Of a stretch of DNA of 31,293 bases, positions 1 to 9,491 are shown piece by piece. Every line of letters begins with the position of its first letter. The stretch's first letter is position 1. A model generated the notes under the pieces. That model saw only the letters and a program-made list of their open reading frames with translations, was not told where the DNA came from and made no database searches. The translations under genes were made by a program, and so were the position numbers. Source of the DNA: RGIG9079 sp964567845 (lineage in GTDB: Bacteria; Bacteroidota; Bacteroidia; Bacteroidales; Marinifilaceae). The stretch covers positions 1-31,293 of the forward strand of contig CAZMOG010000017.1 of the NCBI GenBank assembly GCA_964567845.1, in the 5' to 3' direction.

Positions 1-1788
1 CTCCAAACGGCAGTGTCCACCGCAAGACTCGTTTCTGTTCAATGCGTCGTGAGCCATAAGCTCTGCCAACTCAATGAAGTCTGCAACACGTGCTGCCTTC
101 TCCAACTCGTTGTTCATAGCAGTAAAGTCGCCTACTACGCGTAGATCTTTGTAGAACTCCTTCTTAAGAACTGCAATCTCTTTGATTGCTGTCTCCAAAC
201 TCTCTTTGGTACGTCCCATACCAATGTTATCCCACATAATGATTCCAAGAGCCTTGTGGAAGTGGTCAGGAGATTTTGTTCCCTTAATATCGTAAAGAGC
301 TTTTAATCGGTCTGTTACGTGCTTCTCTGCCTCCTCAAACTCCTTGGTTGTTGTGTCGATCTTTGGAGTCTGGATCTCTTTGCTCAAGTAATCACCGATT
401 GTGTATGGCAAAATGAAGTATCCGTCAGCCAATCCTTGCATCAATGCAGATGCTCCCAAACGGTTTGCTCCGTGGTCAGAGAAGTTACACTCTCCGATTG
501 CATACAATCCGGGAACGGTAGTCATAAGGTTGTAGTCAACCCAAAGACCTCCCATTGTATAGTGGATTGCAGGATAGATCATCATTGGGTAGTTATATGG
601 ATCTACATCGGTAATCTTCTGGTACATCTGGAACAAGTTTCCGTAACGCTCCTCGATAACCTTGTGTCCGAACTCTTTGATTGCATATTTGAAATCAAGG
701 AATACAGCCTTACCGGTGTTGTTTACTCCGTATCCGGCATCGCAACGCTCCTTAGCTGCACGTGATGCTACGTCACGTGGAACCAAGTTTCCGAATGCAG
801 GGTATCTGCGCTCCAAGTAGAAGTCACGATCCTCGTCTGGAATATCGTTGGCTGTCTTTGTTCCGTTCTGAAGAGCCTTAGCATCCTCGATTTTCTTTGG
901 TACCCATACACGTCCATCGTTACGCAAAGACTCTGACATCAATGTCAATTTACTCTGTTGATCTCCGTGAACAGGGATACATGTTGGGTGAATCTGTACG
1001 AAACATGGGTTTCCGAACATAGCTCCACGCTTGTAAGCCTGCCATGCTGCACTTCCGTTACATCCCATAGCGTTGGTTGACAAGAAGAATACGTTACCGT
1101 AACCTCCGGTTGCCAATACAACTGCGTGAGCTCCAAAACGCTCAATCTTACCTGTTACAAGGTCACGAGCAATAACTCCGCGAGCCTTCCCGTCAACAAT
1201 AACAATGTCAAGAACTTCGTGACGAGTGTATGATTTGATTTTGCCCTTTGCAATCTGACGGTTCATTGCTGAGTAAGCACCCAACAACAACTGCTGACCG
1301 GTCTGACCGCGGGCATAGAATGTACGGCTTACCAATGCACCTCCGAATGAACGGTTTGCCAACAAGCCGCCGTAATCGCGTGCAAACGGAACACCCTGAG
1401 CAACGCACTGGTCGATAATGCTACCACTAACCTCAGCCAAACGATAAACGTTTGCCTCACGTGCACGATAGTCACCTCCTTTGATTGTTTCGTAGAACAA
1501 GCGATAAACAGAGTCGTTATCGTTGGTGTAGTTCTTAGCTGCGTTGATACCTCCCTGTGCTGCGATTGAGTGAGCACGACGTGGAGAATCCTGGTAACAG
1601 AATGTTGTTACGTTATATCCCAACTCGGCAAGGCTGGCTGCAGCAGATCCTCCAGCAAGACCTGTACCTACGATGATTACATCCAATTTTTTCTTGTTAG
1701 CGGGGCTAACAACTCCAATTTTGGCTTTGTGGTTAGACCATTTATCTTTTAATGGACCTTCCGGTATTTTAGCGTCAAGTACTGCCAT
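1..1788 (-). CDS. sdhA: Fumarate reductase/succinate dehydrogenase flavoprotein subunit, 3' end cut by window edge
   Basis: This is the catalytic FAD subunit of the membrane-bound complex that interconverts fumarate and succinate, coupled to the quinone pool; in anaerobic Bacteroidales it usually works as a fumarate reductase (frdA is an equally good symbol). I translated it from the minus strand: the ATG at 1788-1786 opens MAVLDAKIPEGPL and the frame stays open for 596 codons to base 1. Visible features are the Rossmann motif GTGLAGG (residues 41-47), the RAHSIAAQGGINA segment with His73 as the expected covalent FAD attachment site, and the C-terminal GANRLGASALMQG active-site block. The frame ends in NESCGGHCRLE, so I infer that only about 50 residues are missing. 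It lies 30 bases downstream of the cytochrome b gene and probably shares its promoter. The iron-sulfur subunit (sdhB) would be expected just outside the window. Confidence 0.96.
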   Translation of the reverse strand, partial: MAVLDAKIPEGPLKDKWSNHKAKIGVVSPANKKKLDVIIVGTGLAGGSAAASLAELGYNVTTFCYQDSPRRAHSIAAQGGINAAKNYTNDNDSVYRLFYETIKGGDYRAREANVYRLAEVSGSIIDQCVAQGVPFARDYGGLLANRSFGGALVSRTFYARGQTGQQLLLGAYSAMNRQIAKGKIKSYTRHEVLDIVIVDGKARGVIARDLVTGKIERFGAHAVVLATGGYGNVFFLSTNAMGCNGSAAWQAYKRGAMFGNPCFVQIHPTCIPVHGDQQSKLTLMSESLRNDGRVWVPKKIEDAKALQNGTKTANDIPDEDRDFYLERRYPAFGNLVPRDVASRAAKERCDAGYGVNNTGKAVFLDFKYAIKEFGHKVIEERYGNLFQMYQKITDVDPYNYPMMIYPAIHYTMGGLWVDYNLMTTVPGLYAIGECNFSDHGANRLGASALMQGLADGYFILPYTIGDYLSKEIQTPKIDTTTKEFEEAEKHVTDRLKALYDIKGTKSPDHFHKALGIIMWDNIGMGRTKESLETAIKEIAVLKKEFYKDLRVVGDFTAMNNELEKAARVADFIELAELMAHDALNRNESCGGHCRLE

Positions 1789-1818
1789 ATCTTAGTTTTT
1801 TTTAATATTCAACTTGGT

Positions 1819-2505
1819 TTAACATGTAAAGAACATGTAGATAGGAATAATAGAGAATCCTGCAGCTACAACAATTGCGAACAACTTAGCAAGGAACTCC
1901 CAACGTGATCTCCAAATGTTGTTGCAAAGACCTACTGACTGGAACATTGACCAGAATCCGTGTGCAAGGTGCATTCCCAAAAGAATTCCACCTGCAACAT
2001 AAAGGATGCAGTAGATTGGGTTTGTGAATGTAGCTACCACGTGTGGATATACATTCTCCATAGATACTCCATCAGCATAGGAGATGTGCTCCATAACTCC
2101 GGCAGTTCCCTGACCGAACTTGATAGCGCACCAGAAGTTCATAAGGTGGATAATGATGAATACAAGCATCATTGCTCCCAAGATGTACATGTTGCGTGAG
2201 CTCCATGTGCAGTTTCCCTTTTGGTTACGAACTGCATACTTAATAGGACGAGCCTTGCGGTTCTGAATTGTAAGCATGCTTGCCCAAGCGATGTGGATAA
2301 TGAATCCCAACGCCAAGATTGGCTCAATGACTTTAATAACCGGGTTTGTCATGAATAGACAACCTCTGTTAAATAACTCGCCGGTGTTGTCAAACAACAA
2401 CAGCATGTTAATGCCCAAGTGCACGCACAAGAACATAACCAGGAAAAGTCCTGATAGACTCATCACAACTTTTTTCCCGATAGAAGATGAGATAAAATTG
2501 CTCAT
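1819..2505 (-). CDS. sdhC: Fumarate reductase/succinate dehydrogenase cytochrome b558 subunit
   Basis: This is the haem-b membrane anchor that passes electrons between quinone/quinol and the SdhB iron-sulfur clusters. The 228-residue product has about five hydrophobic segments (near residues 13-35, 60-80, 105-125, 160-180 and 208-226). His29, His71, His120, His179 and His182 lie in or beside these segments, which fits the di-haem b558 type of Wolinella and Bacteroides rather than the small SdhC/SdhD pair of enterobacteria. The gene order cytochrome b then flavoprotein is the usual one for this family. A minus-strand -7 box at 2554-2561 lies about 50 bases upstream of the ATG, so the sdh genes appear to be transcribed independently of the GH3 gene upstream. 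Assignment to the b558 family is confident; the haem ligand choice is inferred from spacing. Confidence 0.93.
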   Translation of the reverse strand: MSNFISSSIGKKVVMSLSGLFLVMFLCVHLGINMLLLFDNTGELFNRGCLFMTNPVIKVIEPILALGFIIHIAWASMLTIQNRKARPIKYAVRNQKGNCTWSSRNMYILGAMMLVFIIIHLMNFWCAIKFGQGTAGVMEHISYADGVSMENVYPHVVATFTNPIYCILYVAGGILLGMHLAHGFWSMFQSVGLCNNIWRSRWEFLAKLFAIVVAAGFSIIPIYMFFTC

Positions 2506-2553
2506 AGTGTTAGTTGTTATTTATTGTTTTTGGTTAAATTTTCTACTTAGGAA

Positions 2554-2561
2554 CAAAGTTA
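2554..2561 (-). promoter_or_regulatory. Putative -7 promoter box for the sdhC-sdhA unit
   Basis: On the minus strand this reads TAACTTTG, an exact match to the Bacteroidetes -7 consensus TAnnTTTG. No convincing -33 TTG lies at the usual 19-21 base spacing, so this is a half-match. It would place transcription about 45 bases before the sdhC start codon. Confidence 0.5.
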
Positions 2562-2597
2562 ATTCATTTAACCGAAAAAAACTATTTTAAAGCAATT

Positions 2598-5579
2598 TTA
2601 ATTCTTTTCAATGAATGTAGGGGCAATGGTCTGATAAATAATGTGTTGAATATTGGTTCTTATGTTTTCATCTACCAATTTTGAGTTGTATTCATCGGGA
2701 TAGCTCTTATTCGAAAGGAAAATATATACCAGATTATGCGCAGGGTCATTCCATACCATAGATCCTGTGAACCCTAAGTGTCCGTAACTTTCGGGCGAGG
2801 CCTCTTCGGTTGCAGGTGATGGTTTGCCCGGCTCTTCGGCAGGTTTGTCAAAGCCCAGTCCTCGCCTATTGGCTCCATTTCTTTGGGTGAATTGTGCTAC
2901 GGTACAACTATCTATAATCTGCTCCCCTCCGTATGAACCCATTTGCAGATACATCTGCATAATTTTTGCCAAATCCTCGGCAGTTGAAAAAAGTCCGGCA
3001 TGGCCACACTCTCCGCCAAGGATTGCAGCCGAGGGGTCGTGAACGGTACCATGAATTTCGCCGCGTCCATAGATGTTGTCAACGGACGAGGGTACAATTT
3101 CATTCAATTTGTATTTGACTGTGGGATAATAGCCGGTTCTGTATGCGCCAATCCTTTGGTACAGATGATTTTGGCAATAGTTATTAAGGGTTGAATCGGT
3201 AATCTGTTCAACCATCTTCCCAAGCAGGATAAAGTTAAGATCGCTATACACATATCCGGGACGTTCGTTTAGTGGGCAATCATGAATCCATAAATTGCAG
3301 CTATCGATAAACGTGGGGTGCATATACAATTTTCCTGAGCGTTTGACATATCCCTCTTTTGGCGTTTTTGAGAGGGTTCTAGGGTAAAATTTGTAGCGTG
3401 AATTCATATATAGCCCCGCTTTGATACGTTTATTGAAAGTGGAGTTGTATCGGCCTGAAAAGAGTTTGTTGTTTACGCTCTTAAGGTCAATTGCCTTGGA
3501 AATAAACGATATGCCCGATGGCAATCTTGATTCGTGAGCAAGAAGTTGATATATGGTTATATCCTGTTTCAGGGAATCAAGCAGTTCCGGTACAAATTGT
3601 GAGATTTTATTATCCAGTTCTATTTTACCTTGTGAATACAGCTGCATAACAGCCGGCAAGGTGGCTGTCACTTTTGTTACCGATGCTATATCATAAATAT
3701 CTGTAATACGGTTCTTTGGTGCTGAAGAGTATTTGTGTTTTCCGAATGCTTTGTTGTAGATAATATAACCATCTTTTGCTATAAGTACATTACAACCCGG
3801 GGTGGCTTTGAGTTTTATTGCACTGTAGCAAATAGAGTCAATGCTTTGAAGTTTCTCGGAATCTATGTTTAACATTTCAGGTGTTGCATATCCTAAACGA
3901 CATTTTTCCGTCTTTATGCCATATCCGGCTCTATATTTCCAATTGACAGTTACAGGAAGGGTGGCATTGAGAGCAATTCCTCCGAAGATCGCTTGTGCGG
4001 CAGCACGTTCTGCTTCAGGGCATTTTTCGTATCCAATCAATATGGAGTTACATTCATGGTTTGTGTATTTCTCAACTCCATACGGAGTGGCAGGATGGTA
4101 TAGAATAATTCTCTTTTTACCCCCCAAGCGGTCAAGTAGTTGTGCAAGCATAGTTGAGTAGCCATAATCCGTTTTGCTTCTGTTTGTGGCAGCTCCGTTA
4201 TACACTATAATGCAGTTGTATGGCTTTAATTTATTTGCCAGACTTGCCATTGTGTGCCCAGAACTAGTGATGGCAGTTGCTGGAGTATAGTGCTCAATAG
4301 TTTTTTGGAAATCTTTTTGGATATCTGAGTTTAAATATAGCGTTGCAATTTTTAATGTGTCAAGTCTTTGCAACGGAATAAATTGTTTGTCGTTTCTGAT
4401 TAAGGTAACTGCTTTAGTGTATGCCAAATTGCGCAGTGCGGAATCGGCGGGAGTGTGTGTCGCTTTGTACAGTTCGGTAGAGTCGCTGATAAGCGAGTCG
4501 GCACAAAACCCCTCTTCTCCGAATATTATTCTCTTTAGTGTGAATATCTTTTCTACGTGTTTGTCAATTCTGTTCTCGTCGATTCTTCCTTCCGCTATAG
4601 CTTTTTTTATTGCTAAAATGGCCTTTTCTACATTCTCTGGGAACAGAAGAATATCGTTGCCTGCAATTAATGCTTGTACCTCGGTCTCACCTAATGGCAT
4701 TTCACCTCGCGCCCCTTTCATATTCAGGGCATCGGTAAATTTAAAGCCATTGAATAGTAGAGAGTCGCTTAGCCACTCAGTAATGATTCGGTGTGATAAT
4801 GACGCGGATGGAGTTATACTGTCCATTGCAGGAACATGTAAATGGCCGGTCATTATTGCAGGGCATCCTGCATTTATAAGCTCTTTGAATGGATATAACT
4901 CCAAAGAATCTAAAATCTGGATAGGCTTGTTTACGGTCGGCAGGGTGTGGTGGGAGTCGCTTTCGGTATCGCCATGTCCGGGAAAATGTTTTGCAACAGG
5001 AATAATCCCCTGTTCCACTGTGCCGGTAATATAGTCAATAGCATGCTGGGCAACGCGAGTAGGCTCCTCGCCGAATGAGCGGGTGTTGATAATAGGGTTG
5101 AGCGGATTATTGTTAACATCGGCATCGGGAGCAAAATTGATATGTACTCCAACCATTTTACAATGTTTGGCAATAGTCGCTCCGATTTTGTGCGTAATGG
5201 AATCCTGATTTATGGCCCCCAGGGTTTGCATTTGGGGGAATGTCATAGAGCCTTTTAAACGCCATCCTATACCGTGTTCTGCATCCAACCCCACGAGAAG
5301 TGGAATCTTGGCGCATGCTTGAAGGCGCTTGACAAGGTTTACCTGATCGTGCGCTTTACCTTGAAAAAAGATAACTCCTCCAAGGTGGTATTGTTTTACA
5401 AGAGTTTCATAGTACGCATAAGATCCCGGTTGGTTGCTATACACGTCAATCATGAATAGTTGTCCTATCTTCTCTTCAAGTGACATATTTTTTATATCCG
5501 GCAAATAGCGTTGTGCATACGAGGTGCAGAATGCCACGAGTAATATGATGGTAGCTATTACTCTTTTATGGAATGTCAT
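2598..5579 (-). CDS. Secreted GH3 beta-N-acetylhexosaminidase (NagZ type) fused to a beta-lactamase-family serine hydrolase
   Basis: The protein has 993 residues and two catalytic parts. A signal peptide (residues 1-22, ending TSYAQ) is followed by a GH3 domain to about residue 350. That domain carries the NagZ-type motif KHFPGHGDTESDSH (197-210, with the Asp208-Ser-His210 pair that acts as acid/base in NagZ enzymes) and FTDALNMKGA, where Asp283 is the expected nucleophile. A linker or GH3 C-terminal domain (about 380-550) leads to a class C beta-lactamase/penicillin-binding-like domain with SVTK (Ser633 and Lys636) and Tyr777-Ser-Asp as the second motif. NagZ enzymes cleave GlcNAc from muropeptides, and the serine hydrolase part may cut peptide or ester bonds. 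The fusion architecture is known in Bacteroidetes. The signal peptide implies action outside the cytoplasm, unlike cytosolic NagZ of E. coli. It lies 12 bases after the outer-membrane barrel gene, so it is probably the last gene of a three-gene operon. The true substrate is not shown by the sequence. Confidence 0.9.
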   Translation of the reverse strand: MTFHKRVIATIILLVAFCTSYAQRYLPDIKNMSLEEKIGQLFMIDVYSNQPGSYAYYETLVKQYHLGGVIFFQGKAHDQVNLVKRLQACAKIPLLVGLDAEHGIGWRLKGSMTFPQMQTLGAINQDSITHKIGATIAKHCKMVGVHINFAPDADVNNNPLNPIINTRSFGEEPTRVAQHAIDYITGTVEQGIIPVAKHFPGHGDTESDSHHTLPTVNKPIQILDSLELYPFKELINAGCPAIMTGHLHVPAMDSITPSASLSHRIITEWLSDSLLFNGFKFTDALNMKGARGEMPLGETEVQALIAGNDILLFPENVEKAILAIKKAIAEGRIDENRIDKHVEKIFTLKRIIFGEEGFCADSLISDSTELYKATHTPADSALRNLAYTKAVTLIRNDKQFIPLQRLDTLKIATLYLNSDIQKDFQKTIEHYTPATAITSSGHTMASLANKLKPYNCIIVYNGAATNRSKTDYGYSTMLAQLLDRLGGKKRIILYHPATPYGVEKYTNHECNSILIGYEKCPEAERAAAQAIFGGIALNATLPVTVNWKYRAGYGIKTEKCRLGYATPEMLNIDSEKLQSIDSICYSAIKLKATPGCNVLIAKDGYIIYNKAFGKHKYSSAPKNRITDIYDIASVTKVTATLPAVMQLYSQGKIELDNKISQFVPELLDSLKQDITIYQLLAHESRLPSGISFISKAIDLKSVNNKLFSGRYNSTFNKRIKAGLYMNSRYKFYPRTLSKTPKEGYVKRSGKLYMHPTFIDSCNLWIHDCPLNERPGYVYSDLNFILLGKMVEQITDSTLNNYCQNHLYQRIGAYRTGYYPTVKYKLNEIVPSSVDNIYGRGEIHGTVHDPSAAILGGECGHAGLFSTAEDLAKIMQMYLQMGSYGGEQIIDSCTVAQFTQRNGANRRGLGFDKPAEEPGKPSPATEEASPESYGHLGFTGSMVWNDPAHNLVYIFLSNKSYPDEYNSKLVDENIRTNIQHIIYQTIAPTFIEKN

Positions 5580-5591
5580 GCTCTTAATTGA

Positions 5592-6854
5592 TTAATATAT
5601 CTTACGTTTCATAAACCACAACTCTTTAAATGCTAAACTGACGCGAAGTTTTACAAAGCGTTCGCGAATCAATCCGTTTGACTCGGTTCCGCGGAATCCG
5701 TAATCAACCGATACCTTTAGGTCCAACTCCTGGCGGTTGTTTGAGAAAAGGAATGGAATTACAGTACCCGCAGTCAGGGCGTAGGTGTTGATGTAGTGCG
5801 AATTCAGGTAAATATGTGAGCGCACCATATAAGCTCCAAATTCGTATGAGTTGTGAAGATACCACTTCCTGCTATGTTTTTCGGGGGTAAATGAAACTCC
5901 GGCTGATGCTTTGTGGTAATCTTTCAGTCTTTTAACCTCGCCAAACTCCCCATAATCAGACATTTTCTGGAATGTGTAATCGGCGGAAGCAATCCACTTT
6001 GTTCCCCTTGTCCATGTAGCGCCAACGCTAACCTTATATGGGAATTTTATGAAGCCTTGCTGAATATCATCGTTCTCGATAATTGATGATGTGGACGAGG
6101 ACTCCTTATAAGCAAGATAGGTTCTTTTGGCAAAGAATTTTGAATTCGGATTGAAGGTTCCTCCCAATATCAATTTTTGTGTACCACCTAAATCAATTTC
6201 GTATTGGACGCCGAATGTCATGAGGATGTCGTGTACCCTGTTGTTGTCACTACTCTTAATCATGTAGGCGTCTTCAATGGGGATAGAGAGAGTCTGTCTA
6301 CGTTCCAGCTTTCCGAAGATAACTCCAAGGTTGGCACCAATAGAGAGATTTTTATATTTCCATCCTATTCCCACATGGAATTGATTCAAGCCTCCCTCTC
6401 CAACCATTAGTTGGTTGTATTTTACCGATAAACTTCCGGGAACTCCATTGGTGTATGTCAAGTTGTATCCTATATCGCTCAACTCTGTAAATCCAACTGA
6501 GGCATACAAATTTCTGCGAACACGAAATCCCAGATTGAAATAACCGTTTTGGGCAACACGATAGTGCGATGTTTCACGGTGAGTGGAGATTCTAGCCATC
6601 TCTGCGTTAAGACCCATTTGTACATGCCAACGGTTACTGTCGAGAGCAGTATATGAAGCAGGGTTCAGATAGTTAATATTTATATTGTCGCGCATTGCAG
6701 CACCAACACCTCCCATGCCTGTGTAAGGACCGGGATTTTCGTTAATCAATCCATAACCGAACACCGAATATGGGGTTCCCGTGTTATTCTGAGCTTTAAC
6801 TGCAATAACGGGAATCAGTAATAGAGCTATTATAAGTAATCTTTTAATCATCAT
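5592..6854 (-). CDS. Outer-membrane beta-barrel protein, possibly FadL/PorV-like
   Basis: The 420-residue product starts with a signal peptide (MMIKRLLIIALLLIPVIAVKA, about 21 residues). The mature part opens TPYSVFGYGLINENPGPYTG and AAMRDNININYLNPASYTALD, a pattern seen near the N terminus of OMPP1/FadL- and PorV-like barrels of Bacteroidetes. The remainder alternates polar and aromatic residues in a barrel-like way and ends in short strands. Its start codon overlaps the stop of the DUF4270 gene (two adjacent ATGs at 6854 and 6851; either could be used), so the two are translationally coupled. I infer a role in moving or anchoring something at the outer membrane for the linked lipoprotein and glycosidase. 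Family placement is by resemblance only. Confidence 0.7.
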   Translation of the reverse strand: MMIKRLLIIALLLIPVIAVKAQNNTGTPYSVFGYGLINENPGPYTGMGGVGAAMRDNININYLNPASYTALDSNRWHVQMGLNAEMARISTHRETSHYRVAQNGYFNLGFRVRRNLYASVGFTELSDIGYNLTYTNGVPGSLSVKYNQLMVGEGGLNQFHVGIGWKYKNLSIGANLGVIFGKLERRQTLSIPIEDAYMIKSSDNNRVHDILMTFGVQYEIDLGGTQKLILGGTFNPNSKFFAKRTYLAYKESSSTSSIIENDDIQQGFIKFPYKVSVGATWTRGTKWIASADYTFQKMSDYGEFGEVKRLKDYHKASAGVSFTPEKHSRKWYLHNSYEFGAYMVRSHIYLNSHYINTYALTAGTVIPFLFSNNRQELDLKVSVDYGFRGTESNGLIRERFVKLRVSLAFKELWFMKRKIY

Positions 6855-8176
6855 ATCTGCATATCGTTATTGTAGTGAGCATAATATAGTCGAAGGATAG
6901 GCACTTCCTCAATGATAACGCGATCAAATGTCTGTGCCATAGAGCTTACACTGATAATAATATGTGTATATTGATCTGAATCCTCCGAGAATTCCGGCAT
7001 TTTTGATAGATTGTCGTAGAAGTCGGTCAAGTCAATAGTGTATCGACTTGCATCAAGATTCTCGTTGTCAATTTTTAGCTCACCAACAACCTCGCCCGAC
7101 ATCTGGGTTAATGCACCAAGCAGTTCGTTCTCGGCATTACTTTTATATACCGATATGGTTTGTGGCATGGCAACACTGCTGTTATAAAAAATCAGCGGAT
7201 TTAATTCTAACTCGGCTTTGACTAATGTAGAGTATTGATCTTGCGGAGGAGGTGCAGGTAATTGCATTTTTACCATATATCCGCTAAGCCCTTGAATCAG
7301 AGCAAATGATGCTTTTTCTATCGACACTTCGTCTCTTTGTGTTTTTAAAGACTGGAATGTTGCTGTCGGTGTATTCTTAGCATTAAAGTATTGGAATAAG
7401 GGAGTGCTGAGGGGTATTGTAAATGTGGACTCAAGCATCTCTCCAAAGTGGTAGTGAAAGCACATATATAAACTGTCAACGGCAGCTTTAATACCAAAGA
7501 TAACGTCGTTATTTTCATTCGATGTAATTGCCAATCCTTTGAACTCGTCAATGAAACTCCATGGTAGATCATTAAACAAATTGTCGTTATACTTCATTCT
7601 GTCAAATAGCTTGTTGAAGTATTGGTCGTTCTTATCTATTTTGAAGTAGGCATCTTTTAATCCTTGATTGTTAGGAATAAAAGATGTTTTTGCCAACTCC
7701 CTTTTGAAAGGAGGAATTGGTTTGTTGTTGTACATCACGCTATTGTCATCCTCTTCATCGTATGTTGGCAGTTCACTGATTTCGTGCAGAGTCAACTCTT
7801 GTCGGCGGAGTGATATGGTGTCGCCCCATAGGTTGCCAGTATATCCGAACTTGAATGTAACGGAATCCAACGTAGCATCCTCTTCGATAACCGGAGCGAA
7901 CATTGGTGCAATGGCAAATGTCGGGGTAACAACAGTCTCGCCTCCATAAAGAGGATCCATGTATCTACCGACAAAAATTTCGGACAATGAAACTGCGTTG
8001 GAACCTGTCGATGTTGCAAAAGAGTCAATCTTTATGGTCGAGGTTTTATCTATGCGGTACTCGTACAGTTCAATAGAACTTCCGTTCCCGATAAAATCCT
8101 CTGCAATGGTTTTAAGTTCATTTGCGCACGAACATAAGAGAGCCATCGCTGATACAAAATATATAAGTTTTCGCAT
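6851..8176 (-). CDS. DUF4270-type lipoprotein
   Basis: The 441-residue product has a lipoprotein signal peptide with lipobox LCSC, giving lipidated Cys17. The body has the features I associate with the Bacteroidetes DUF4270 family: an early IDKTSTIKIDSFATSTGSNA segment, a LSEIFVGRYMDPLYGG block, and a C-terminal part rich in short hydrophobic strands ending LRLYYAHYN. The function of this family is not established. The gene is first in the operon that continues into the outer-membrane barrel (4-base overlap) and the secreted GH3 fusion, so an envelope role next to peptidoglycan or glycan turnover is a reasonable inference. A minus-strand TACCTTCG box lies about 23 bases upstream of the start. 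Confidence 0.75.
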   Translation of the reverse strand: MRKLIYFVSAMALLCSCANELKTIAEDFIGNGSSIELYEYRIDKTSTIKIDSFATSTGSNAVSLSEIFVGRYMDPLYGGETVVTPTFAIAPMFAPVIEEDATLDSVTFKFGYTGNLWGDTISLRRQELTLHEISELPTYDEEDDNSVMYNNKPIPPFKRELAKTSFIPNNQGLKDAYFKIDKNDQYFNKLFDRMKYNDNLFNDLPWSFIDEFKGLAITSNENNDVIFGIKAAVDSLYMCFHYHFGEMLESTFTIPLSTPLFQYFNAKNTPTATFQSLKTQRDEVSIEKASFALIQGLSGYMVKMQLPAPPPQDQYSTLVKAELELNPLIFYNSSVAMPQTISVYKSNAENELLGALTQMSGEVVGELKIDNENLDASRYTIDLTDFYDNLSKMPEFSEDSDQYTHIIISVSSMAQTFDRVIIEEVPILRLYYAHYNNDMQI

Positions 8177-8198
8177 ATTACGTTGTTTAATTATCCTG

Positions 8199-8206
8199 CG
8201 AAGGTA
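8199..8206 (-). promoter_or_regulatory. Putative -7 box for the DUF4270 operon
   Basis: The minus strand reads TACCTTCG, one base from the TAnnTTTG consensus. It is placed just upstream of the first gene of the three-gene minus-strand unit. No properly spaced -33 TTG is visible, so this is tentative. Confidence 0.35.
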
Positions 8207-8279
8207 AAACTATTTTCGCAATTATAGAGTTAAAAATAAAAAAAGTAACACTTTTAACTACTTTTAAGTAACCAAGGTG

Positions 8280-8310
8280 TTGGATAGGTGCTATAAATTG
8301 TGTAGTTTTG
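8280..8310 (+). promoter_or_regulatory. Promoter of the kelch lipoprotein gene
   Basis: A -33 TTG at 8280-8282 and a -7 TAGTTTTG at 8303-8310 are separated by 20 bases, which fits the Bacteroidetes sigma-ABfr promoter pattern. Transcription would begin near 8316, about 30 bases before the ATG at 8346. The leader is A-rich (AAAAACAGGATAAA) with no strong Shine-Dalgarno sequence. Confidence 0.65.
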
Positions 8311-8345
8311 CCCATTATTTGAGAAAAATATAAAAACAGGATAAA

Positions 8346-9461
8346 ATGAAGATTCTAAAACTATTTAGTTTGTTGCTTTTGGGTTCTGCACTTTTTGCGT
8401 GCGATTCAAGCGATGATGATGAGGGAGACTGGTCCAAGGCTCGTGAGTTTGGAGGAGTAACCAGAGTTGGAGCGGTAAGTTTCCAAATTGGAGATAACGT
8501 ATATGTCGGTCTTGGTTACGATGGTAACAGAACATACGGAGACAAAGAGATGCGTGATTTCTGGAAGTTTAGAAATAACAACTGGGTAAAGGTTGACTCA
8601 TTCCCCGGTTTGGGCCGTTTTGGAGCGGTTGCCTTTGTTGTTGATGGAAAGGCATACGTAGGAACCGGTTATCGTCCACAGAGAAGTATATCTACCGAAG
8701 AGGGAACATATATTCAGGAGAAGAAATATTTTTCTGACTTCTATGTTTTCGATGGAGAGACCGAAACATGGCAGAAGGATTCTTTAAGTGGAGATTTCGC
8801 ATTCCCGGGCCAGGGACGTGAGCATGCGGTTGCTTTTGCTGTTGGAGGTTTCGGTTTTGTTGGAACCGGAGCTATTGATGCAAATACAGTAACAAGTGAT
8901 TTCTTTAAATTTGATCCGGCTACTGGTTGGACAGAGACCGATTTCCCTGGAGATTCTCGTAGAGGTGCAACAGCGTTTGTAATTAATGATCAGGCTATAG
9001 TTTGTACCGGTGCAGGAACATCAAGCAGTGGATACAAATATGATGTGTTGAAATACAATGCAACAACAGACAAGTGGTCAAGCTGTAATCCTATTACAAA
9101 CCGTTCTGACCATAGTTTCGATGATGATTACAACAAGATTCAGCGTGCTTATGCTGTAAGTTTTGTTTCAACTTTGGATGCTCGCGACGGAGTTCCTCGC
9201 GGATATTTGGCATGCGGAGCCGGTTCTTATAACAGAACATGTTGGGAGTACAACATTACACGTGACCGTTGGTATGATGTAACTTCGCTTCCATCAGCAA
9301 TGACCACACCTCGTGTATCTGCCGTTTCGTTCTCATTGAATGGTTATGGTTATGTAACAACAGGAGGTTCGTCAATCGAGACTGCAATGTATCAGGATTC
9401 ATGGAGATTTATCCCAGGTATTGATGAGGATGATGACAATGACTTCTCAATTGTAGATTAA
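8346..9461 (+). CDS. Kelch-repeat lipoprotein, probably surface exposed
   Basis: The 371-residue product has a lipoprotein signal with lipobox LFAC (Cys19). The Cys is followed at once by DSSDDDEGDW, an acidic stretch that resembles the lipoprotein export signal known to send Bacteroidetes lipoproteins to the cell surface. The body is built of about six similar units of the form R.GAVAF.....YVGTGY......DFYVFD...W, for example near residues 38-75, 88-138 and 155-195, which is the kelch beta-propeller pattern. The C terminus is again acidic (DEDDDNDF). It has its own promoter and a strong terminator, so it appears to be a single-gene unit. Kelch propellers usually bind proteins or glycans; no catalytic residue is evident, and the ligand is unknown. 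Confidence 0.85.
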   Translation: MKILKLFSLLLLGSALFACDSSDDDEGDWSKAREFGGVTRVGAVSFQIGDNVYVGLGYDGNRTYGDKEMRDFWKFRNNNWVKVDSFPGLGRFGAVAFVVDGKAYVGTGYRPQRSISTEEGTYIQEKKYFSDFYVFDGETETWQKDSLSGDFAFPGQGREHAVAFAVGGFGFVGTGAIDANTVTSDFFKFDPATGWTETDFPGDSRRGATAFVINDQAIVCTGAGTSSSGYKYDVLKYNATTDKWSSCNPITNRSDHSFDDDYNKIQRAYAVSFVSTLDARDGVPRGYLACGAGSYNRTCWEYNITRDRWYDVTSLPSAMTTPRVSAVSFSLNGYGYVTTGGSSIETAMYQDSWRFIPGIDEDDDNDFSIVD

Positions 9462-9491
9462 TAAAAGATAACGGTGAATAATCTAAATAGA

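Noticed and set aside
319..765. Plus-strand open frame of 148 codons
   Set aside because: It lies fully inside the flavoprotein gene on the other strand, which has clear family motifs; the plus-strand product shows no domain.
4357..5034. Plus-strand open frame of 225 codons
   Set aside because: It is antisense to the GH3 domain, covering the KHFPGHG and nucleophile regions, and has no recognisable features of its own.
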